Source: a virus
IMG/VR virus record: IMGVR_UViG_3300048587_001107
Span: 1-41,871 of that record
Reading direction: 5' to 3' (one strand)
DNA: 41,871 bases
Shown here: in pieces, positions 31,635 to 38,689 of the stretch
Layout: the number at the start of each line of letters is the position of its first letter
How positions within the stretch are numbered: the stretch's first letter is position 1
Notes under the pieces: model-generated
Database searches by the model: none
The model's input: the letters and a program-made list of their open reading frames with translations, nothing else
What the model was told of the DNA's origin: nothing
Position numbers and translations under genes: made by a program

Positions 31635-32745
31635 GGTTCACCTCCCGGTTGATTTGCGTGCGCAGCCAATCGGCCGCGGCGTCCCGGCTCTTGACGTCAA
31701 GGTCGATCAGGTAATCGATGCCCTGGCGGTCGGAGGCGGGCAGAGCTGACGGCGTGCCCCATCCCGTTCGCAGCGCCCCCGTCCAGTGACGGGCGGCCCC
31801 GCAGATGACGACGTTGCGGGTGAAGGCGATCTCGCACAGCGAGAAGGCCAGATCGCCCAGGCTCAGCGGCATCATGGGGTCCTTGAGCTGGCACTTGATC
31901 ACACCCAGCCCGACTTGAGGGGTGGGGTCCGAGACGGCTTTGAACAGCACGATCTCGACGTTCAATCCTCGGGTGGTGAGGGCATCGGCCAGGGCCAGGG
32001 TGGCGGCGCCCCGGTAGAGCAGCTCCTCGGGCTTCTGTCTGCAATGGACACAGACATTGCAGCCGATGGTCACGGTGCGGCGAGGCTGGGGCTCCCGGAC
32101 ACTGCGCTCCCACGCGTTGGGTTCGCGCTGCAGGTAACGGTCGGAGTCGAGCTCGTCACCGTAGTCCAGTCCGCGACGGATCCGGCGCCGCGGCGTGGTC
32201 GGCGGCAGAACCTCGCCGACCAGTTCCTGTCGCAGCGACTCGATGGCCTCGAGCAGGTTCACATCGGGATCGTGCAACTGGTTGAGCAGCCGGTCGCGGG
32301 TGAAGTAGTTGCCCCACGCGTCGCTGCCGGAGAGCGCCTGGCTCTGCATCTCGCGGATCCGCTCGCGGTTCGTGTCGTTCTGGGCGTAGTCGTCCAGGGC
32401 GTCCAGGACCATTTCGCCGACGGAGCTGAACTGGTAGCGGTGGACGCCGTCCAGATCGCATTGGGCCCGCTTCGCCGCCGACTCGTCCCCCGGAAGCGTC
32501 CCGCCGGGCGGCGTGGGTTCGGTGTGCCGCCGATCCGCGCGATCGGGGCGGCCGAATCTCTTGTTGGCGCGGCGGGAAGGCAGTGGCTGATCGTCAACCG
32601 TGTGAGGCCCGCAGCTCTGGCAGCGGACTCCGAAGTGCTTGGCGAAGTAGACCGGCGTGCCCGGCTCCACCACACATCCGCAGGTGCGGCACTTGCCCTT
32701 GAAGCGGGCGGCGATCAGGCGGGGTTTGGCAGTGCGAGTGGTCAC
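31621..32745 (-). CDS. zinc-ribbon / VWA-like partner of the AAA ATPase
   Basis: A 374-residue protein. Residues ~15-45 are a zinc ribbon (CRTCGCVVEPG and CQSCG). A central region (~90-210) is helical and charged, with repeated Arg. The C-terminal ~170 residues (LLYRGAATLALADALTTRG, LNVEIVLFKAVSDPTPQ, FSLCEIAFTRNVVICGAA) read like a Rossmann/VWA-type domain, resembling DUF7192-type phage proteins. The start overlaps the AAA ATPase stop as ATGA. The AAA-plus-VWA pairing recalls MoxR/CobS-CobT systems. The VWA call is by pattern, and a MIDAS motif is not obvious. Confidence 0.55.
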   Translation of the reverse strand: MTTRTAKPRLIAARFKGKCRTCGCVVEPGTPVYFAKHFGVRCQSCGPHTVDDQPLPSRRANKRFGRPDRADRRHTEPTPPGGTLPGDESAAKRAQCDLDGVHRYQFSSVGEMVLDALDDYAQNDTNRERIREMQSQALSGSDAWGNYFTRDRLLNQLHDPDVNLLEAIESLRQELVGEVLPPTTPRRRIRRGLDYGDELDSDRYLQREPNAWERSVREPQPRRTVTIGCNVCVHCRQKPEELLYRGAATLALADALTTRGLNVEIVLFKAVSDPTPQVGLGVIKCQLKDPMMPLSLGDLAFSLCEIAFTRNVVICGAARHWTGALRTGWGTPSALPASDRQGIDYLIDLDVKSRDAAADWLRTQINREVNHVNA

Positions 32746-33698
32746 AGTGACACCTTCGCCTTCTCGTCGGCGGACCAGTCCTGGAAGAACCGGGCCTTGA
32801 CGTCGCTGAGGGTGCGGCCGGCCTTGAGGGCGGCGATGCTGTTGACCACCAGTCGGGTGCTGGCGATCCGACGCAGCTTCGAGCGGGTGATCGTGGCGCG
32901 GAGCTCACTGATCCAGAACAGCAGGTCCTGGGCCTCCTCGGCCGGCAGTGATCCGGTGACCAGGTCGCGCTCGAGGTCCACGTCGTAATCGACGTGCATG
33001 GTCGAGAGCACGAAGCGATCGAGCGTGGCCGCGTCGAGCTGGTTGCGACCGACATACTGATGGTCGCCGCCCCGGCCCCACGTGTTCGCGGCGCCCAGGA
33101 TGTAGGTCTGCGGGTGGCGGACATGCAGTCGGCCGTTGGGGTTGGCCAGAACTCCGTTGGCCAGGGCGGCGTTGATGGCCACCATGACGTTGGCGTCGGC
33201 GGCATCCAGTTCGTCCAGCAGGAAGACCCCGCCGTGCTCGTAGATGTCCACGAAGCGGCTGGGCTGGTACTGCCAGGAGCCGTCAGGCTGGGGCAGCACC
33301 CGTCCGAACAGGTGGGTTTCGGTCACGCCGACGGACAGGCTGATGAATCCGAACTCGAGGCCCAGGGCCTTGGACAGGCTCTTGGCCAGCGTGGTCTTGC
33401 CCGACCCGGCCGGTCCCACCATCAGGATGTTCTGGTGCCCCTCGTTGACCAATTGAATCAGCTGGTCGAACTGGCCATGGGTCCGCTCGTCGAGCGTGCG
33501 CGGAGCCTGATCCGGCATGCGGATCTCGATCCGCCGGGGCAGCGTCGAGGCCGCGATCCGCTCGTCGATCAGGGCCCGGACGGTCTCTTCGTCGACCGAG
33601 GAGCGGACATGGATGTGCTCCTCGATCGACTGGGCCAGCAGCCGAAACACTTCGGCTTGGGCTGACCCGTTCACAGGGCTGCTACACTGACTTTGCAT
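32742..33698 (-). CDS. MoxR/CobS-type AAA+ ATPase
   Basis: A 318-residue AAA+ ATPase from the ATG reading MQSQCSSPVNGSAQAEVF, which has an excellent AAGGAG site 8 bases upstream. The Walker A is GPAGSGKTT (~94-102), Walker B VFLLDELDAAD (~157-167), sensor ILGAANTWG, and arginine finger region LDAATLDRFVLSTM. This is the CobS/MoxR layout. It probably remodels a partner, the zinc/VWA-like protein encoded next. First gene of a four-gene cluster with overlapping starts. Confidence 0.85.
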   Translation of the reverse strand: MQSQCSSPVNGSAQAEVFRLLAQSIEEHIHVRSSVDEETVRALIDERIAASTLPRRIEIRMPDQAPRTLDERTHGQFDQLIQLVNEGHQNILMVGPAGSGKTTLAKSLSKALGLEFGFISLSVGVTETHLFGRVLPQPDGSWQYQPSRFVDIYEHGGVFLLDELDAADANVMVAINAALANGVLANPNGRLHVRHPQTYILGAANTWGRGGDHQYVGRNQLDAATLDRFVLSTMHVDYDVDLERDLVTGSLPAEEAQDLLFWISELRATITRSKLRRIASTRLVVNSIAALKAGRTLSDVKARFFQDWSADEKAKVSL

Positions 33699-33711
33699 CT
33701 GAGGTACTCCT

Positions 33712-33906
33712 TCAGGTGCCTGGCCGGCGGGTGTTCTGAGCACCGCGTCGGCCGCTTTGTTGATTCGAGTGATCAGGGTCGATCCGGGCGGCCATTCCGT
33801 CCCGGGTTCCGATGGCTCGAATCCGCCCTGAGAAGAAGCAAGTCCACTGCCCGCGGTCGGTGGCAGCCCGTCGCTCGTGCCTGAGACTGAAGACTTGAGT
33901 GGTCAT
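33712..33906 (-). CDS. possible small basic protein
   Basis: A 64-residue frame upstream of the AAA ATPase, starting MTTQVFSLRHERRAATDRGQ, with GAAAGG 6 bases before the ATG. Arg/Gly-rich with no motif. The only supports are the SD and location in the operon gap (33699-34022); the rest of that gap (33907-34022) shows nothing. Confidence 0.35.
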   Translation of the reverse strand: MTTQVFSLRHERRAATDRGQWTCFFSGRIRAIGTRDGMAARIDPDHSNQQSGRRGAQNTRRPGT

Positions 33907-34022
33907 GCCTTTCGACTCCTGCTCCCCCGGAAGACCTCTTCGAACGACCTGTGAAACTCATGACCGATCGGCAGCGGCCGCACCGATTGGCGGCAGCGGT
34001 GGCAGAACCTGTGGCAGCGGGC

Positions 34023-34730
34023 TCAGCGTTTCACGCGCACCACCAGTCGCGTGGTGCCCTTGGCCTGCACGGCATCCAGATACGGACCCCACTTGCGGCG
34101 CAGGTAGGCGATCTCGCGTTCGTGCCGGGCACTGGAGCGCTGACCGGCGTTGCCGCCGGCGCCGCCGAAGCGCGTGTGGATGAAGCTGTACCGTCCGTCC
34201 ACCAGCACGAACCGGTCGTGCATCAGCGACTGCAGGCAGAAGTCGATGTCGGCCCGCAACAGGAGCGACGTGTCGTAACGCAATTCACGACCGACGATCC
34301 CGACCAGGCCGCCCACCCAGGTGTTCAGGGAGAACGGCCGGAAGTTGGCGTAGGTGAGTGGCCGGGCCGCCTGCTGGAATCCGAAGACGCGGACGCCGGC
34401 GTCCTGGGCCAGGACCGCCAGACGCTCCACGATGGCCCGGGCCGTGTCGGCGTCCTCGATCCGCCGCTTGTGGAAGCCGACCTGCGAGTAAACGTGGGTG
34501 ACGTCGTCGTCGACCATCACCACGCAGCGGTCCTCCACGTGGTCCAGCACCCACTGCCGCAGCGGGCCGATGCCCAGGACATTCACGGGATGCACCAGCA
34601 GGTTGGAGCTGAGCTTCGCATAGCTCTCGATCTCGTCTTCGCCGATGCACAACGTGGCGTCCGGAAAGAGCCGCAGGGCCTTGTCGCCGATGACCGAGGC
34701 GCGACCCTTGGTGGGAATGACGATCTTCAT
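34023..34730 (-). CDS. TET-associated-type glycosyltransferase (TAGT/GREB1-like)
   Basis: A 235-residue GT-A-like protein starting MKIVIPTKGRASVIGDKALR. The conserved IPTKGR opening, VMVDDDVTHVYSQ (D-x-D site for metal and nucleotide sugar), and DIDFCLQSLMHDRFVLVDGR match the TAGT/GREB1-like glycosyltransferase group known from phages, in which the enzymes are proposed to glycosylate oxidised bases in DNA. The ATG overlaps the ParB-like gene stop as ATGA. No TET/JBP oxygenase or methylase is in the window, so the substrate is uncertain: DNA base or a virion protein. Confidence 0.72.
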   Translation of the reverse strand: MKIVIPTKGRASVIGDKALRLFPDATLCIGEDEIESYAKLSSNLLVHPVNVLGIGPLRQWVLDHVEDRCVVMVDDDVTHVYSQVGFHKRRIEDADTARAIVERLAVLAQDAGVRVFGFQQAARPLTYANFRPFSLNTWVGGLVGIVGRELRYDTSLLLRADIDFCLQSLMHDRFVLVDGRYSFIHTRFGGAGGNAGQRSSARHEREIAYLRRKWGPYLDAVQAKGTTRLVVRVKR

Positions 34731-35395
34731 GCCGCGCCTCCGATCGTCGGCTGGCCGGCCAGTCGCAGGATTGCCTGGGCGCCGTCGATGACGCGGCCCA
34801 GCCCGATCTTGGTGCGCCCGCCGGGATAGGTGATCTGCACGCGCTGAATGCCGAGCTTCTCGCAGGCCTGCTGGAAGTCCTGCTCGTGGCGGAACACGAG
34901 CATCACATAGTCGTAATGCTCGAACGGCTGGCACTCCATGGCCGGCAGCACGGCGCTGGGCTCCTCGTCCGCGGCGCCGTCTTCCTCGTCGGCACTGTTG
35001 AGTCCCGCTTGGGTCTGGTGAATGAGATCACGGACCCACAGGCTCTCGGCGGTGATGGTCTCGACCAGCTGCTGGTAGGCCGCGGCGTCGCCCTGGGCGA
35101 GCATGCCCACGGGATCGAGGGTGGCCAGGATCTTGCGCTCGGCTTCTTCGCTCCAGCTGCCCACCAGCACGGGCACCAGGGTCGAAGGCTCCACCACGTT
35201 GCGGCGGGCGTGGCCGTCGATCAGGCGCTGGGTGCGCTCGTTGAACAGACACGCGCCGGCCCACCCGACGTCAGGATCCTGCAAGAGGTCTTTCAGAGAC
35301 TGCAACTGCTCGGGCGGATGACGCCGCCAGTTCATCGGGTTCTCGGTGAGTGATCCGGCTTCGATCCATTCAAGGCGCAACGGTTGTGCATGCAT
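34727..35395 (-). CDS. ParB/Srx-domain protein
   Basis: A 222-residue protein from the ATG reading MHAQPLRLEWIEAGSLTENP, with AGGAG 7 bases upstream. The N-terminal ParB/Srx fold has ENPMNWRRHPPEQLQSLKDL and GHARRN (the conserved G-H/E-R-R motif), and VPVLVGSWSEEAERKILATL is shared by ParB domains linked to DNA modification genes. A C-terminal domain (HYDYVMLVFRHEQDFQQACE, IQRVQITYPGGRTKIGLGR) may bind nucleotide. In phages such ParB proteins accompany hypermodification enzymes; here it is translationally coupled to the glycosyltransferase. Confidence 0.72.
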   Translation of the reverse strand: MHAQPLRLEWIEAGSLTENPMNWRRHPPEQLQSLKDLLQDPDVGWAGACLFNERTQRLIDGHARRNVVEPSTLVPVLVGSWSEEAERKILATLDPVGMLAQGDAAAYQQLVETITAESLWVRDLIHQTQAGLNSADEEDGAADEEPSAVLPAMECQPFEHYDYVMLVFRHEQDFQQACEKLGIQRVQITYPGGRTKIGLGRVIDGAQAILRLAGQPTIGGAA

Positions 35396-35689
35396 GCGAC
35401 AGCTCCTGACCACGATGGCTCCGGTGGGGACAAGAACGCGGCACGAAAACACGGGACAAGCACGAGGGGTGAAACCGAAAAGAAAGAAAAGCAAAGTTCC
35501 CGATGGTTCCCCCCGAGATCGGAAACGGTGTTCGCACGGGGAGGACCCATGACCGACAACGACGAACGGCAACGGCAGCCGCGGCAGCGGCCCACAGCGG
35601 CTCTGCGGCCACGGACGAGCCCGAGGCCCAACCTGGCTCGCGCGACGCGTCCGAAAGCCACGGCGCCCGGTTTGCGAATGAATGGGAGG
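35396..35689. other. gap with no supported gene
   Basis: 294 bases upstream of the ParB-like gene. An A/G-rich patch (about 35478-35495) and frames in both strands are open but none has an ATG with a ribosome site or recognisable content. A minus-strand GTG at 35693 overlapping the previous stop could open a 107-codon frame that runs through the ParB start; I do not support it. Confidence 0.35.
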
Positions 35690-35920
35690 TCACGGCTTGG
35701 TCTCCCTTCGCTCCGACTCCAGTCGGACCACCAGGTGGTCGCTGAGCGTCTTAATCCGCTGCGTCCTGACCACGACGTCCGGGTCATGGCACACCAGCTC
35801 GATGGCGATGGCACAGCCGCGGATGGCGCGGAGCAGCGACACCAGGTCGGTCGTGTCCAGCCCCTTCGCCGGATCCCGAGTGGTCGAAGCCAGTCCGCCA
35901 TATCGAGCCCGGCTGCTCAT
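35690..35920 (-). CDS. small hypothetical phage protein
   Basis: A 76-residue protein from the ATG reading MSSRARYGGLASTTRDPAKG, with GGAGG 9 bases upstream. The helical body LVSLLRAIRGCAIAIELVCH and IKTLSDHLVVRLESERR suggests a small soluble all-alpha protein. It follows the polypurine repeat region and precedes the ParB/glycosyltransferase pair. No family recognised. Confidence 0.55.
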   Translation of the reverse strand: MSSRARYGGLASTTRDPAKGLDTTDLVSLLRAIRGCAIAIELVCHDPDVVVRTQRIKTLSDHLVVRLESERRETKP

Positions 35921-36032
35921 GGCCGTGCCTCCACCAGCGGTGTCCCGCGTGATGCCGTGATCCGGTTCGCCAATTGCCTGGGTTGGAATCGTGGCAGCGA
36001 CATCGTGACGTCCGTGTCCGCTACGGCCTTTT

Positions 36033-36202
36033 GAACTTCTCACTTCAACCCGGCCGCTTCTGACTTCTGACTTTTCACTTCAGACTTCAAGCTGTTCTCT
36101 TCTGAGCTTTTCTCTTCTGAGCTTTCTTCCTCTGAGCTTCTGACTTCTGACTTCTCACTTCTCACTGAATACTTCTGTCTTGGTAATTACTTCTTCTCTT
36201 CT
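36033..36202. repeat. degenerate 7-bp tandem repeat, strand-biased pyrimidine/purine tract
   Basis: The plus strand is built from variants of CTTCTGA/CTTCTCA and TTCTGAGCTTTTC over ~170 bases, nearly free of G outside the TGA steps; the transcribed strand is A/G-rich (AGAAGTC, AGAAGTG). It lies between the replication organizer and the next small gene. No CRISPR-like unit or spacing. Such tracts can form triplex or act as protein-binding arrays. Confidence 0.75.
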
Positions 36203-36238
36203 CTTATCTGGTAGCGCTGCGCGTCACGCAGAAGCGTT

Positions 36239-36262
36239 ACGCAGCCGTAACGGTGGCTGCGT
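36239..36262 (-). terminator. stem-loop at end of the replication operon
   Basis: ACGCAGCC (36239-36246) pairs with GGCTGCGT (36255-36262) around an 8-base loop, at the stop codon of the replication organizer gene. No T-run follows, so it is weak as a terminator; it may be an origin-like or mRNA-end structure. Confidence 0.3.
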
Positions 36263-36639
36263 TACATCGAGTCGCGCGCGGGCGTGACGTTGGGTGTTGA
36301 CCGGGCGCGATGCCGGGCCACTCGGAGTGCGTTCATGGCTCGCGCCTTGGCGCTCTTGCCCATGTGTCGGTCGAAGTTCGGAATGACCAGGCCCTCGGGA
36401 GTCTGCCGCAGCCACTCGACGCGCAGGAGCTCGGCGGCGAAACCCGCTCGGCCCACTTCGTCGTCAATCATGGCCGGCGAGGCGAACCGGAGCCGGCCGT
36501 CGCCCGTCTCGGCATCGACCCAGGTCCAGAAGGCCACGAGCAAGCCGACCACCTCGGCGCGGGAGACGCCCAAACGCTCGGCCATCAGCCGCACCTGCGG
36601 CTTGCGCGACAGACCGTGCTCGACCTTGATCCAGCTCAT
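36262..36639 (-). CDS. phage replication organizer-like winged-helix protein
   Basis: A 125-residue protein starting MSWIKVEHGLSRKPQVRLMA, followed by LGVSRAEVVGLLVAFWTWVD and EGLVIPNFDRHMGKSAKARA. This is the N-terminal DNA-binding pattern of phage replication initiators/organizers (O/DnaT-like winged helix), here without a C-terminal helicase-loading domain. The ATG overlaps the primase stop as ATGA. It probably binds the phage origin; the hairpin and polypurine tract just downstream could be that origin (inference). Confidence 0.68.
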   Translation of the reverse strand: MSWIKVEHGLSRKPQVRLMAERLGVSRAEVVGLLVAFWTWVDAETGDGRLRFASPAMIDDEVGRAGFAAELLRVEWLRQTPEGLVIPNFDRHMGKSAKARAMNALRVARHRARSTPNVTPARDSM

Positions 36640-37535
36640 GGGGACTCCCCGGCGATCCGGCGCTCGAGGGCCGCGCGCATGTCGGGCTCGGCATGCAGCC
36701 ACTGCCGCAGGTCTTTGTGAGGCGCGGTATCGATGACACGCAGCGAACCGCAGTGAGCCACGATACGTTCGGCCAAGTCCCGGGCGCCAGCTTTTCCCGG
36801 TGGATCGTGGTCGGACACAATGACCACCGCGCGTCGGCGCCCGGCTTTGAGCAGGTCGACCAGGATTTCGGCGCCACCGGAACACGACGGTCGCCCGATC
36901 GCCGCGTAGCCCAGGCTCAGGGCCGCGGCCGTATCGGTCGCCCCTTCACAAATTAGCAGCGTCGAGCGGCTGTCCAGCCCGCTGGGAATGAAGCAACCCG
37001 AGTGCGAGCCCCGTACCGACCACTTGCGGCCGTCTTGGGTCCGCAGGCGGATCCCGATCACCCGGCGCCGGTCGTCGTGCATGGGGAACGCCCACGCCCC
37101 GTAATGCCGCGACCAGGTGCAGTCCAGTCGGATCAGGCTGTTCACCTGCACGCTCAGGCTCGCGGCACAGGCCTGCAGCAGCGAGACCTCCGTGTCCTGT
37201 CGCCACCGAGCCAGGATGGCCCCGCAGTCGAGGGCCATTTGCGGGATCGACGAGACCATCGGGACTGGCGACGCCGGCCTGACGCCAGCGCCCAGTTCAT
37301 GCACGTGTCCGATTCCGTGCGGCATATCCACCGCGCGGACGGCCCCCTCGCTCATCCGCATGCAGAGCGCTGCGGTCGTGTCCTCGGACACGCTGCACCA
37401 GTCGGGCTTGCCGCAGATTGGGCAAGGCGCCGCCCGGGTCACGCGACGCCAGGTCCGCGGCTCGCGGCGAACAGGTTCCTGGGCGGCGGCTTGGGTCCAG
37501 CGGTACACCACACAACTCCCACAGCCGGTCAGCAT
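36636..37535 (-). CDS. zinc-finger Toprim DNA primase-like protein
   Basis: A 299-residue protein. The N-terminal zinc-binding site is CPICGKPDWCSV followed by further Cys (AALCMRM), as in phage primases. The Toprim domain (~200-275) has LLICEGATDTAAALSLGY (Glu motif) and VVIVSDHDPPGKAGARDLAE (DxD). A catalytic core between them (ILARWRQ, RLDCTWSRHYGAWAFPMHD, IGIRLRT) matches TraC/gp4-type primases. It makes RNA primers for phage replication. It is located between helicase and replication organizer. Confidence 0.82.
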   Translation of the reverse strand: MLTGCGSCVVYRWTQAAAQEPVRREPRTWRRVTRAAPCPICGKPDWCSVSEDTTAALCMRMSEGAVRAVDMPHGIGHVHELGAGVRPASPVPMVSSIPQMALDCGAILARWRQDTEVSLLQACAASLSVQVNSLIRLDCTWSRHYGAWAFPMHDDRRRVIGIRLRTQDGRKWSVRGSHSGCFIPSGLDSRSTLLICEGATDTAAALSLGYAAIGRPSCSGGAEILVDLLKAGRRRAVVIVSDHDPPGKAGARDLAERIVAHCGSLRVIDTAPHKDLRQWLHAEPDMRAALERRIAGESP

Positions 37536-37538
37536 GGC

Positions 37539-38612
37539 TCAGTAACGGCCATCGGCAACGACCGCCGCGTTCCCGGCCACATCGGACCGCTCTCGCGCCG
37601 GCCAACCTTCGCGCCGGGCAATCTGGTCGATCAACGACTTGGCTTCGCCGTAGCTCACATCCGTCGATAGGCCGCGCGCCGCCAGGATGCGGGCCTGGCG
37701 ATAGCTGCACTTGTCCTGGTCCCAGCGGCTGGTGATCTCGGTGATGAGCTGGCGGGCCTGGGAGAACGTCAGTCCGTCCGCCTTGACGCCCTGGCGCTCG
37801 AGCAGGGCCCGCATCTTGTCGGTCAGAGGCCGACCCTTGTCCCAGCCTCGTTCCCGCGCCGGCTGAAGCCCGAAGGCCATGAACGGGTCCACCCGCGAGA
37901 CCGTGTAGCGGGCGCCGGCCACGATGTGCTTGCGCACCGCGGCGTCCTCTTGGCGACGGCGCTCCTGCTCCTCGCGCTGCCGCCGCAGCGATTCGGCCTC
38001 TTCGTCCAGAGCCCGGACCACGTCCTTGCTGCCCTCACGCTCGATGCGGGCTTTGGCCCCGGTGACCACGTCGTCGGAATGGTTCCCGCCCAGGATGTCC
38101 ACGCAGGAGACCAGGCGGTGCCGGCCGGCGTTGCCCACAAAGTCCACCACCTCAACGTGCGGCTTGGCGGATTCCAGAATGGCCTGGCGCCGAAAGAGGT
38201 CGACGCTGTGCATGTGCCGGCCGTCGTCGATCACGCCCGGTAGCGGACGGGTGCCGCGGCCGATCATCTGGGCGTAGAGCGACCGCGACTTGGTCGGACG
38301 GGCCATGACCACCACCTCGATGCCCGGGTCATCGAAACCCTCGGTGGCCACGCCCACGTTCACCAGGATCTGGAACCTGCCCCGTGCATAGTCGCTGAAC
38401 AACTGTCGCCTCTCTTCACGCGGCGTGGTGCCGCAGACCCAGCGGGCACAGCCCTCGCGGTGCCGGCTGAAGATCTCGGCCAGGCGCTCGGCGTGGGCCA
38501 CCGACGCGGCGAAGACCAGGCACTTGCGAGTACCCGCGATCTCCAGCGTGGGCGCCGCGATCTCGTGCAGCGTTTGCTCGTACTCCATCACGCGGGCCAG
38601 ACCGCGCGCCAT
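37539..38612 (-). pseudogene. SF2 helicase, C-terminal half only
   Basis: 357 residues from an internal ATG (MARGLARVMEYEQTL). The helicase C domain is complete: CLVFAASVAHAERLAEIFSR (motif IV area), VGVATEGFDDPGIEVVVMAR (motif V) and MIGRGTRPLPG (motif VI), followed by a coiled coil (EEAESLRRQREEQERRRQED) and a C-terminal helical domain. The whole N-terminal RecA domain with Walker A and DEAD/H box is missing: the frame upstream meets a stop at 38631-38633 after a few codons. The cut is near 38620. Without the ATP-binding domain it cannot unwind DNA. Confidence 0.82.
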
Positions 38613-38617
38613 TCGTT

Positions 38618-38689
38618 TGTCCCAAGTACATCAAAGACGCCATCGACTGGACCTGCGTGTTTGATCCGGCGAGGACTCAGCATGCCTGA
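38618..38689 (+). pseudogene. C-terminal remnant of a lost gene coupled to the UvrD gene
   Basis: The plus frame reads CPKYIKDAIDWTCVFDPART and ends HA then TGA at 38687-38689, overlapping the UvrD ATG by 8 bases. This looks like the tail of a protein translated ahead of UvrD, as OLD-family nucleases are in Gabija-type operons (GajA-GajB). The rest of the gene is missing at the junction. Identity of the partner is inferred. Confidence 0.5.

Noticed and set aside
35370-35693. 107-codon minus-strand frame with GTG start overlapping the previous stop
   Set aside because: Composition not protein-like and it runs through the ParB gene start and its ribosome site.
36033-36202. CRISPR array
   Set aside because: Repeat unit is ~7 bp and degenerate without spacers; no cas genes.
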